A stretch of DNA of 64,000 nt. It comes from Rhyacophila brunnea. Its lineage: Eukaryota; Arthropoda; Insecta; Trichoptera; Rhyacophilidae. Below are positions 34,722 through 45,296 of the stretch, in pieces. The notes beneath the pieces were generated by a model, which worked only from the letters and a program-made list of their open reading frames with translations, searched no databases and was not told the DNA's origin. Each line of letters starts with the position of its first letter. Positions within the stretch are counted from its first letter, which is position 1. Location of the stretch: the NCBI GenBank assembly GCA_022495005.1, contig JAGYXB010002036.1, positions 124,001-188,000 of the forward strand, in the 5' to 3' direction. The translations under genes and the position numbers were made by a program.

Positions 34722-34951
34722 TATGCAAAGCTGATATTCTATGTCCAGTTTTGTATGTTTTGAGAAAATCGAAATTTAAGATGCATGAGAAATGGACATA
34801 CATATTATGTTTTAGAATGATACAATATCTTCTCAAATATCATATTTCGACGTACAATATTTTTACAGCATAAAGATACAATGCTGACGAACGTTTTGTG
34901 TATGTTAAATCAATGTAGACAAAAACTGGACATACAATATCTTTGCACTAA
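34722..34951. mobile_element. small MITE with TATGTCCAGTTTT ends
   Basis: Inverted repeats of about 28 bp: GCAAAGCTGATATTC then TATGTCCAGTTTTGT at 34725-34754, and the complement at 34917-34948 with a small gap. TA lies just outside both ends, which would fit a Tc1/mariner-type MITE. Non-coding. Confidence 0.55.
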
Positions 34952-35338
34952 GACAATCGATTCTGATAAAAAAATTAATAAGTTTAAAAATGTATTTTTG
35001 TAATTTTTAAGTAAATTATTAATACATAGCTTGAGACTTTCGCAGTTGTTCGTTACCAATATTGTCCTATACAGTTTTTTTTAATTAATGGGTTATTGCC
35101 TTGTATTCTTCATCTTTCTTTCCAAGACGTTTCAGGCTCGATATAAAACTCTTTCTCAAGAATATAATCTATTAAAGTTTACCATTATAATATGAACGCT
35201 ACTCTAAGTACATATGTGAAAAGTATTTTGTTTAGCAAACGTTGTTCATAGTAAAACGAATAATAATTTAGTGTCAGTTGCAACCATAGATAATAGATGT
35301 TGTCTAAAAACAGCTGGAAGCCATGAATTTTTTTTAAT
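34952..35338. other. unannotated stretch
   Basis: Nothing supportable seen. Confidence 0.5.
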
Positions 35339-35587
35339 GTGTCGCTAGATTTAAAAATCAGCCAAGTCCATAATAGATCAATAGGAGAAAAACAGCTTTT
35401 TGTTTTCTCAGGTACACAGTCACAAGGGTGAAAGTTTATATTATTTCGAGTATAGAATATTTAAAATTAATAAGTTCAACATTTCGATAATGCAGAAATG
35501 TTAGACAGCAGTAGTTCTTCAGGAATTCACAAAAAAGTAAAAAAATACCTAAAGGTGGACTTGGCTGATTTTGAAATCTAGCGACAC
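35339..35587. mobile_element. 249 bp MITE with 32 bp inverted repeats
   Basis: The left end GTGTCGCTAGATTTAAAAAT continuing CAGCCAAGTCCA is the complement of the right end (35556-35587) with one mismatch. The interior is AT-rich and non-coding. The target duplication is not clear. Confidence 0.72.
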
Positions 35588-37820
35588 AAATATAGTTTAT
35601 CGTATCTGTTAATATTTCCAGATTTTCATTATATTTCGACGGTCTCCTTTGCTAGGCGCGAAAAATATTACTTAATCCGAACGTCGAGAAAAGAAAACGG
35701 AATAATACATAATGATAATCCAAAACCAAACACGATCCGTATATTATGAATGTCAATTATTTATATACCAATCAATTATGTAGGTATATATTTTATAAAA
35801 CAGAAGGTAATAATACCCTGGTTTGTAATATATCCGTTATTTTGTTTTTTTATATCCTTTAAAAAAAACCAACGTATTAATCAGGACGAATTTATTATTT
35901 TCACCAAAATATGGTTTCTTGTTAGCCAGTAGAAAGAATAAAAATAAAAACACGTGGGAATATAAAAAGACATTCTTCGTTAAATAAGACAGGCCCTAAT
36001 AAGAAGATTTTCTTTCACAAATTGATATCTTCCACACAATAAAGTAATGGGACAAAACACTATATTATTTTTCTTATAATAAACAAAAGATCGCTGTGTA
36101 ATTCAATCACATTTCCAAGGTTAAAGATTGTTTGTTTGAATTATTAATATGTATTTTGTTTCAATATTTTCGTTGAATCTGAATAAAAATAGTTTTATCA
36201 CATGAAAATAAATAATAGAACTTATAAATAATATCACAAAATAAGATATGTATAACATATTATTTGTGTCAAAGAAAAGTTAGAAAATCTTCTAAACCGA
36301 TAAAGAAAATTCAAAAAATATGCAGTTGCTTTTTTTATAAAACTAACTGTTAATTTTATTATCGATACTATAAGAATTTTAATAGTTTGAATTGGTCAAA
36401 AGGAATAGATCTGAAAATTTTGCACATAATATTTTAATTGTCTTTATGATCTAAACATTTAATGTAAAAGGAAATAAAACATTTGATTTTTTTAAAGGTT
36501 TTTATACTAAATACTTTATCAAACCTTTGAAGATAGGTACAATCAGATCAATCATTTTTGTTAAGCCTTTATTATAACTATTCACAACATTGCTTAGAGT
36601 TGATAATAAATTTTGAGAACAGTTTAGTAACTGCTGAACGATTATATCCGACTAAACATAAATCAAAACTAAGTTATCTCAAAGGAAGCTCTGTGCGTAG
36701 ATGTCACTAGATAATAATATTAATATGTCAGCTGCTTTGAATGATTATCTCATTTTAAACATAATAAAAATATTACCTAAGTTATGTAAAAGAAAACGAA
36801 AAAAATATTTCTGAATTAAGATAGATCTTTTTTGTTTTGTAAACAAGCTACCCTCGCTCAAAATAATTGTAATATGGTTAATCAGGTAAATATGATGAAA
36901 TACCGAAAGTAATACATCAGCAAAGCAGGTATTTGCATCAGCAAGCTCGGTAGTAGATGAATGTATCCATGGATAATCACATTGAATCAGTGATAAAACC
37001 CTACGTCATGCATAAGCTCTAGTAAAGGTTTTCGCAATGTCACTTTCCGCAATGTACATTATATCGTTATGCTTTGTTATTAACTGCACGCGAGGTTATG
37101 ATAATTGCTGTGAAGTAAATCATTAAATAATTAAATAAATTAACACAAATATCATGACATTACCTAATTATTAATCCAGAATTTATTAACTTCGATTATA
37201 TTGTATGGACACTAATATGATAAGTATTGCAAACATAAAATCATAAATGAATTCGGACTTTTGGATGTGAGTAGTAATGTTATCCAATAATTATTGTCTG
37301 TCTAGAAAGGACCTGGACTCACACTGAACGGGTATAATATATAAGTCCAGAGGACGCGAATTCGGTTATTGCAATAATTATTGATTTCAAAATCTCATAC
37401 TGTATTCAATCGTGACCAAATTAGTAACAAATGTAATGAAGTGCATCTTGCTTTCTGAGACACTTGTACTTCTTGAGATATAGCATCTATTCATCAAAAC
37501 TAGAATGGATTAACTCTAATTATGCCGAAAACCATTTAAATAATTATTGTGTAGGTACATTATCATATCTGTCGGACCCAAATCACTGTCTATTCTGAAC
37601 ATAAAACCGAAATTCTTACAACAGAAAATCCCTAAGTAGATTAACATTAAATTAAAAATCTTAAATTGCATTTCATTTTTGAACATAAGGTAGTCTGGCA
37701 CTCAATTATTATGCTCAAGATATTATGACGTATTTCCTATCTTTCATAAAGTTAGCTTGGAGAAATTAGTAGTTATCATAGATGGGCGTAAAAGTTTCCT
37801 CGTTAAACTATTTTTATTAC
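35588..37820. other. unannotated AT-rich stretch
   Basis: No gene or element recognised in this 2.2 kb. Confidence 0.5.
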
Positions 37821-38315
37821 TACGTTTTTCTTAGCTCGTATTCTTGTTTGTCCGGTGGTTGTTTATCCAGTACAAATCTTGCAATCGATTTTTAACTAAC
37901 TTCCTGACCAGCTAGACATTTGAAACTTTTTGAATATATCAGAACACGATGCCAATGCATTCTTTTAATACTTTTAGCCATCTTGAAGTAGAATTGAATT
38001 CATTTTCAGTTAATTCTGTTTTGTATGACAAGTTATTTCAAGAAATCCGTAATCCAATCCACTATTATTGGTTGCTAAGGGGGTGGTCCTAGCAACTTAA
38101 TTATTAATATATACGTGCGTTACTATTGAAATCAAAATGACATTTCAGTATTCTATATTTGTTTGTTTGTTGCAAAAATAGCAAAAAAAAATGATTTGTT
38201 GACAATTGCCTTATTTGTCCTAAATTATTAATACATAGAATTGTCAAGTTTATATGATTCAACAAAAAATTTAAAAACGTGGTATATAAAAAGTTCTTTT
38301 TATCTTGTAATTATT
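37821..38315 (+). repeat. family A interspersed repeat, copy 4
   Basis: A full-length ~495 bp copy and the best-preserved member, with every landmark from ACGTTTTTCTTAGCTCG to TTTATCTTGTAATTATT. Confidence 0.82.
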
Positions 38316-38479
38316 CAATTAAAAATACGCAACATTTCGAACGTAGCATTCGTTATTGAACACACATAATTTGGAATACCTCTAATTTTAAAAACTCTTC
38401 GACACATAGTTTTAAATACCGTGTTCGATACTCAGAACATTTGGAACTATAGGTATAGAGTAGAAGTTGTATTGACAGT

Positions 38480-38670
38480 AGTTGTTTGTTTTTTTAAGAG
38501 AAATGGATATTAGCCACTTGCTCACATATTATTAAGTCCATACTCCAGTTCCAAACACACAATAATATGTGAATTTTCCAGATCCGGGATTCAAACACTG
38601 GACACAGGAGATTATACGTCGGCGCGGTAACCGCTCGACTATCATGGGCGACCTTATTAGCATTGAAACA
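38480..38670 (-). repeat. SINE family S, copy on minus strand
   Basis: Reading the minus strand, a tRNA-like head (around 38670-38580, CGGTTACCGCGCCGACG then GAATCCCGGATCTGG) is followed by the family S body, AGCAAGTGGCTAATATCC and ACAACT near the tail. The same body appears at 4055-4275 and 58495-58735. Confidence 0.5.
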
Positions 38671-39104
38671 GGCATTGTGCCAAGCAGTATTAATACACTA
38701 ACTTGTGAATCGCCTATGGTGTTGCTAGACAAACGACAGACACATCGTTATTAGCAAAATTTTGATATGATTAGCATAGATTGCTCAATTGGTAAATCAA
38801 ACTGCCCGGAATACGATGGATGCAGATTCATTTCTCGATCAGTAAATTTTTTTAAAAGATAATATTAGGTATGTCATATGTTTCTGAGGTATTCCTAATT
38901 ATGTATTATATAACAAAATAATAATTAAGGCTTATTTCTTTATTTGCGACGTTTTTATTGTTGAAATATAAATTAATTATGTACAAAAACTGCTTCTACA
39001 ACATCCATTGATAATTACACATAATGCTGACAAATAAGAGTCAAAATCGTTACTTTAATGTTATTTTGTATGGCAGTTAATTTTCTTGTCGCAGTAAGAA
39101 TTAA

Positions 39105-39480
39105 GGCCATGCATTAGTTGAGGCACGGTCTAAAAAGATCGTTGCTAGGCGATGTGCGGATTGCGGGTCGCGGGTTGCAAAAGACGCCTGTCAAACAAAA
39201 TATTATTTCTCATATAAATCCAACATACGTCCATTTTATGTTCTGTTAATTATTCTATTAGTAACAATAATAATATATTCATTGACATGTTTTCTTTTTA
39301 AAGTAAATGGGTAACGTTTTTGGTCATCTTTACACGATTTTAGAATTAATTGGCCCGTCGCCATCACGCAGCAAAGTGACGTATGTCTGACTCGCCGTTC
39401 TCTCAATGAATGCGAAGCGAGTACAAAATTTCGTCGCGCGTACAGTTGAAAATTATTTGGCGTTTCACTGATGCGTCACC
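39105..39480. mobile_element. TTAA-flanked MITE, family C copy 2
   Basis: A 376 bp copy between TTAA at 39101-39104 and 39481-39484. It is colinear with 242-606: GTTGAGGCACGGTCTAAAAA, ATAAATCCAACATACGTCC, then CACTGATGCGTCACC at the right end. Non-coding. Confidence 0.75.
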
Positions 39481-39600
39481 TTAAATATTTTGGACGTACC
39501 TTAAGTTAATGTGCAAGTGATCATATTTTGTGTTTCCAAATAAGAATATAGAATAACACGGAATAATAAAATATAACTTTATTATTTACGTCTACCATGA

Positions 39601-39677
39601 GGCGGCCTTCGTAGTCCAGTACATAATGTGCTGGCCTTTCATCTGAGCACCCCGAGTTCGACTCGGTGAGGTCACAA
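39601..39677 (+). repeat. tRNA-like SINE head
   Basis: The order CGTAGTCCAGTAC (A-box-like, one mismatch) then GAGTTCGACTCGG (B-box-like) over ~70 bases is tRNA-like, but the stems do not close well. A second weaker tRNA-like scrap lies around 39850-39940. Confidence 0.4.
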
Positions 39678-40337
39678 TATTTATATGACTTTCATAAAGC
39701 CTGTGTGTTTGTAATTGTTTCTCTTCTATTACTGAATACACCACCGTTTCATTATTATACTACTGTCATTGGGTATCGTGGCTTGTTGTAGTATTAAAAA
39801 AGAAAAAATGTGTCATTTTATTTATTATGGCGTGTTATAATAATTAATAGCACTCACCTAGGGGAAGAATTTCACACGCATGACTCCTAGTTGATGAGTC
39901 GTGGGTTCTAGTTTCATAACCGAACGAGGACTTATGTATCATACATTCTAATATATTATTATAAATCAATACTTATATACACACACAACATATCTGCAGA
40001 TGTCTAAGTTTCTACTTTAAAAAAACATAGTGATCCTTAAATAGACTTTCATCGTGGTGTTTACTGTAAATATTTTGTTTACGATAACCAATATAATTGT
40101 GTTTACTATTAATCTACAATAAAACCCTTCTGATAAAATAGTTTAAATTTTCGTTAAATGAAAGTTCTTGTTTAAACAAGCAAAACAAATTTAGTTAGAA
40201 GTATGTGAGTAGGTACTCAAAACTTGTGCTTTTACAGTATTATATAATACAATGTAGCTATATTCTAATCTTCTCTATACTCCTACGGCTTAGTACTATT
40301 TTTGGAAATCGTATAATGCAAGGTTAGTATAATTGTA

Positions 40338-40571
40338 GGTACTGTTCGGTTATACCGGAGGCAGCGGAAAACGCATTTTGAAAATAGCCGATAAACTGGA
40401 TTATTTGTTAGGTTAACCTAACCAAACCTAACCTAACCTAACCTAACCTAACCTAACCTAACCTAACCCAACCTAACCGAACCTAAACTAACCCAAACTA
40501 ACAAATAATCCAAATTATCGGCTATTTTCAAAATGCGTTTTCCGCTGCCTCCGGTATAACCGAACAGTACC
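40338..40571. mobile_element. MITE enclosing telomere-like CCTAA repeats
   Basis: The 234 bp element has long, nearly perfect inverted repeats of about 70 bp: GGTACTGTTCGGTTATACC, the GGCAGCGGAAAACGC block, then AAATAGCCGATAA. It is flanked by a perfect 8 bp duplication, TAATTGTA, at 40330-40337 and 40572-40579. An 8 bp duplication suggests a hAT-type mechanism. Its centre (about 40412-40500) is a run of CCTAA units that is perfect in the middle and degrades outwards. Confidence 0.85.
40412..40500. repeat. interstitial (CCTAA)n telomere-type repeat
   Basis: About 17 units of CCTAA and one-base variants (CCCAA, CCGAA, CTAAA), uninterrupted in the centre. It lies wholly within the inverted repeats of the MITE 40338-40571. 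Confidence 0.85.
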
Positions 40572-40579
40572 TAATTGTA

Positions 40580-41182
40580 TTCTCATTTTAGCAATAATAG
40601 TTAAGATCTACTCACCTCTCAAATGAAATCATAAACCTTATCTATATTATTTAAATCATCATTATTATGGGGTGAGGTCAATCTACTGCTGAATGATTGC
40701 TTCCCATGGCTATTATGTAACAATGGTAAGTTAAAAAAAATACTCTATATAATAATAATATTATTTTGTAATTAGATTGCTTTCAGTAGATGTTTTATTG
40801 TTTTACTGCTAATACCACAGACCTGTTGAGTTACAATGACTTTTTCAGAGCCCGTTGTTTATTTTCGTCCGTTGTGATACCATTATTTTTTTTCATTTAC
40901 GAAATCAAACGTCCATAAAGCTATTTTTTGTGTGAACCCCAAAAGCGCACAACGACCAATGCGAGGAGGGGAACTTCGATTACATAAATCCAGCGAACAA
41001 GGGGAGACTGGAATGGAATGCCCACAAGACCCATTATCCGCTGTGTTCTCCGTAACATGAAACTGGGACAATGTTTTTTTTTTGATAATATTTCACGCTT
41101 ACACAATTTTTTTTTACCTAATCCAAAATTTTGACACACATTTTTACACGTTTATAACATTTATACTACACTATTATAATCC

Positions 41183-41223
<41 letters not shown>

Positions 41224-41505
41224 AAATAATTTAGCACCTATACGATTTTTGTTCACTCGTTGTCACGACAGGTATTTCCACAAACGATTGACACAGGTGT
41301 ACAATATTAGCATCTAAACGAGGATTGTCTGGACGTGACGTTCACTAGGCTATTCGCAAGTGTATTATTTGGCACAATGCCTATTAGAATGCTATCAAAC
41401 AAAACCAAGGTACCGTAGCATGGGGTGTCTTCGGCCCAAATTATTCTTCTGCTCGAAGAAAACTGATTTAAAATCGAACTCGAACAAAATAATGGGCTGA
41501 ATATT
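40580..41505. other. unannotated stretch with (AT)n(AG)n
   Basis: An (AT)n run followed by (AG)n lies at 41189-41222. Open frames at 40883-41139 (minus) have no motif. Nothing else is supported. Confidence 0.45.
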
Positions 41506-43012
41506 CTGCCCCCATAAGCAAAAACACAGCTAATGGGAAAAAGTCAATTTTGAGAAAAGAGAGGTTATCATGTTTTTCATTGCTGCTTCATTAAAAGTTA
41601 ATCAATTTTAATAAATGTTTCGGTTTATAATAGATTATTTAAAAATTGATATTTTCATTACATAAAAATTGCAAAATTACAAAAATATTGATTATAAAAC
41701 TCCACTATTGTCTTTTTATTTATGATTTTGAATGGAATAATGTCAGTTTCATAAGGAAAAAAACAGTAAATATGTTTTTTTGCTTATAATTTAAATTGTA
41801 ATGGATATTTTTGAAAAATTAAATACTTGTAATGGTATTTTGTTCATTAAATAATATTGGAATGACAATGTATATTTTTAAATATACAAAAATCCGTCAG
41901 TTTTGGTGGGAAGACTCCCAAAACGTCATCCTATTTGTAGGCATTACTCTTCCTTATTTTTGAATTATGCATTTCTTCTTTTCCATATATGATCCATAAA
42001 CTGCTGACCTGATAATTATTATTTAATTACCACATTTAAATATCATGTTAACTATATCTAATGGCCAGTCGCAGTGTCAGGACTAAATGAGTTAATATTG
42101 TCAATTTTTCCTACTACTGTATACTGTGAAAGATTATTCAGTGTAATGCACTTCATAAAAAACGAATATCGAAGCTAGTTGACAGATGTAAACGTAGAAG
42201 CAGTTATGCGGCTCGCATTGGAAAAAGGAAATATTGAGGAATTTCCGTTTGCATTATTTTTAAATATCAAATGTTCAGAGACGTGAGTACAAATATCATT
42301 AATTTAATAAAACTAGATAGTTAGAAATGTGTTTTATGATAGATTAAGATTAAAATTAATAACTCATTTAGTGCTAACAATGGGCTGGCGCGTTTTCTGT
42401 AGTTGTCCATTAGATATAATTAACATGATATTTAAATGTGGTAATTAAAGTGTAATTAACTGGTCATTAGCATTTTACTTGCCATTATAATTTCATTGGA
42501 TTTTGCAGCATTTTGATCAAGTTTATCCAATTGCATACTCTCCAAAATAAAGTTGAGAATCTTTTTTTCACAATTCCTAATCCAATTTAGAACTTAATCA
42601 CATTTGAGTATTAAATTATCATTAAAAATGTAGGGCGATATGAAGTTAGTGAATGATTAATTTGAGGTTATCTCATTATTACCAGTTACATGCGGTATTA
42701 CGTTTGTGTAAAAATTCTAGAATCATAAACAAAAAAAACAGTAAGCCAGCGCTTTTAAGCAAAAAACACAGCAAATCGATAGATGTGCTGTGTTTTTGCT
42801 TATGAATCATTATTTACTGTTTTGTTGCATCGAAAAGCCTAACATTTTTGCAAAAGTAGTGAACACATTATGATGATTTCTATATTAAAATAAATGATTT
42901 CCAGTTTATTTTGTTATGCAATTATGTTCAGAATTTTATCTAGTATGTCACCTCATACTTACTTTAATTTCTCATTTTTTCCCATTAGCTGTGTTTTTGC
43001 TTATGGGGGCAG
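41506..43012. mobile_element. 1.5 kb TIR element with hAT remnant
   Basis: The ends are inverted repeats identical for 37 bp, starting CTGCCCCCATAAGCAAAAAC. TATT lies just outside each end (41502-41505 and 43013-43016), so a short duplication is possible. Inside is a hairpin at 42756-42802 whose arms repeat the AAGCAAAAA-CACAGC motif of the terminal repeat. The + strand carries the tail of a hAT-like transposase (42062-42286). The TIR start does not fit the usual hAT pattern, so whether that fragment belongs to this element is open. Confidence 0.72.
42062..42286 (+). pseudogene. hAT-like transposase C-terminal fragment
   Basis: The frame reads ELILSIFPTTVYCERLFSVM, then HFIKNEYRS, a TAG stop, LTDVNVEAVMRLALEKGNIE, and ends at TGA 42284-42286. 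It follows the hAT dimerisation pattern (I-S-x-F-x-x-T-x-x-C-E-x-x-F-S-x-M-x-x-I-K-N-x-Y-R-x-x-L-T-D) but has a P where G-S is usual. There is a single in-frame stop. About 75 residues remain. Confidence 0.7.
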
Positions 43013-43170
43013 TATTATTAGTTAAGTAAAACAAGTATTGTTAAACATGTTCGTATTTATTAGGAAAATATAAGTATTATAGTTTCAATTGATTATTTTT
43101 TTAATTTTGGGCCAAAGTTTTACAATGGGTTAGGATACTTTGGCACTTTGGCCAAAAAAATATTATATTA

Positions 43171-44919
43171 CTAGCTGAAGTACCCGGCTTCGCACAGGGT
43201 CGCTTCGTGGTTATATTTATCTTAGATATTTAAAAAATAATAAGAGGTAATTATTTTTTTAATATTAAAATATCTATGTAATACAATATAGCAATATGAA
43301 AATAATTCTAATAGGAGAAAAGGTCAAACAAAAGAACACTAAATTAAAATCGAATCCAAAATATGCAAACGTTATTAATGTTATTAATATGCTGTAAAAA
43401 AACCAAAATTGGATGGAATAAACAAACAACAAGCTTTGTATTTTATATAATACTAATTTAGAAACCTTCGCAGGTGTGCGCACAAAAACTAACAAAAGTT
43501 TCATCGCAATCGGATGAATAGTATAGGAACGCATGCGAATAGAAGAATATGATGATTTTATAATTCAGAAATCTTTGTGGGCATGCGCACGACAACTCAC
43601 TAAAGTTTCATTGCAAACGGATGAACAGTATAGGAACGCATACAAATAGAAGAAGAAGAATATAGTTGTAATAATTCAGAAATCTTTGCGGGCATGCGCA
43701 CAACAACTTGTCAAAATTTCATCGCAATCAGATGAATGGTATAAGAACGCACACGAATAGAAGAAGATAGAAATGAAAAAGAAGAAGAAATGATTGTATC
43801 AATTCAGAAACCTTTGCGGGCGTGAGCACAATACTTGATCAAAATTTCATTGCAATCGGATGAATGGTATAGGAACGCATACGAATAGAAGAAGAAGAAG
43901 TCAGTTGTACTAATTCAGAAACCTTCGAGGGCGTGGGCACAACAACTGGTCAAAATGTCATCGCCATCGGATGAATAGTATAAGAACGCATACGAATAGA
44001 AGAAGATAGAATAGAAGAAAAAGAAGAAGAAGAAAACAGTTGTATCAATTCATAAACCTTTGCGGGCGTGAGCAAAACACTTGATCAAAATTTCATTGCA
44101 ATCGGATGAATGGTATAGGAACGCATACGAATAGAAGAAGAAGATGGTTGTACTAATTCAGAAACCTTCGCGGGTGTTGGCACAATTACTGACGAAAGTT
44201 TTATTGCAATCGGATGAATTGAATAGGAACGAATATAAGAATATATAATAGAAGAAGAAGATGGTTGTACAAATTCAGAAACCTTTGCGGGTGCTGGCAC
44301 AACCACTGACGAAAATTTCATCGCAATCGGATGAATAATATAGGGACAATATGAATAAAATAAGATATAATGAAGAAGAAGAAGAAGAAGATGATTGTAC
44401 AAATTCAGAAACCTTTGCGGGTGTTGGCATAACCACTGACGAAAGTTTCATCGCAATCGGATGAATGATATAGGGACCATACGAATAAAAGAAGATAAAA
44501 TGAAGAAGAAGATAGTTGTACTAATTCAGAAACCTTTACGGATGTTACCACAACAACTGATGAAAGTTTCATCGCAATAGGATGAATGGTATAGGAACCA
44601 TACGAATAAAAGAAAATAGAATGAAGAAGAAGAAGAAGATGATGATTTTTCTAATTCAGAAACCTTCATGGGTGTGCATACAACCAATTACCAAAATTTA
44701 ATAGCAATCGGAAGAATGGTATAGGAACGCATCCGGGACAGACAGATATACATACAGACATACAGACATTCATTTTTATATATTAGTATAGCCTATACTC
44801 TTTGCGCAAGTACAAGCAATAAGTTGACAAAGTTTTATCGCAATCGGATGAACGGTATGGCAGCACATAAAATACGAACAAACAAACAAACAAACAAATA
44901 TTAATTTTTATATATTAGA
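43171..44919 (-). mobile_element. non-autonomous Helitron-like element with 12-unit array (left)
   Basis: On the minus strand the element starts A^TCTAATATATAAAAAT (5' TC at 44919-44918) and ends CTTCAGCTAG^T (CTAG at 43171-43174). These are the TC start, CTRR end and A^T insertion of Helitrons. After a GTTTGTTTG 5' region and a (TCTG)n run it carries about 12 units of 103-136 bp. Each is built from CATTCATCCGATTGCGATGAAA, an ACACCCGCGAAGGTTTCTGAATTAG part and a (TTC)n spacer. The 3' end has a short GAAG/CTTC stem just upstream of CTAG. No Rep or helicase is encoded. Confidence 0.78.
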
Positions 44920-45235
44920 TGATGTAATATAATGTATTAGAATAATAAGCTCAAGTTAATCTGGTGTTACTATCACACACCCAAGAATCGTAAATACATT
45001 CTGCTATTCAGTAAATATTTAGCAAATCAGATTTTATAATCTAACTAGCTGACCCGGCAAACTTCGTACCGCCTCAGAATCAATAATCTTGTGTTAACTT
45101 ATTAGCTGAATTAAATTCAGTTTTTTATTAAGTTAAAATGAATAAGTTCAATAAATGTGCAAAAATCAAATCAAAATGAAAAGTTTTTTAATTATATTGA
45201 ACTGTACACACTGTACACACACGATGACCGCGTGG

Positions 45236-45296
45236 ATTAAGCGCCGGTCTATAGTGTCGAGGGTCCCATGTTCGAATCCTGGGTCTGGTAAGTTCA
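45236..45296 (+). repeat. tRNA-like SINE head inside the Helitron
   Basis: It has a B-box TGTTCGAATCC with a pairing T-stem (CCCA/TGGG) and an A-box-like TGGATTAAGCG with one mismatch. It lies exactly where the helicase reading frame is lost (after KVGSVVII), so an insertion or deletion here probably removed the helicase C-terminus. Confidence 0.55.

Noticed and set aside
34440..34836. Minus-strand open frames over the LINE at 34198-34701
   Set aside because: They are shadows of the + strand reverse transcriptase tail.
43430..44880. Array of regularly spaced units as a CRISPR array
   Set aside because: Units are ~105-140 bp, diverged, with (TTC)n spacers, inside Helitron ends in a eukaryotic setting. 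There are no short identical repeats with unique spacers and no cas genes.
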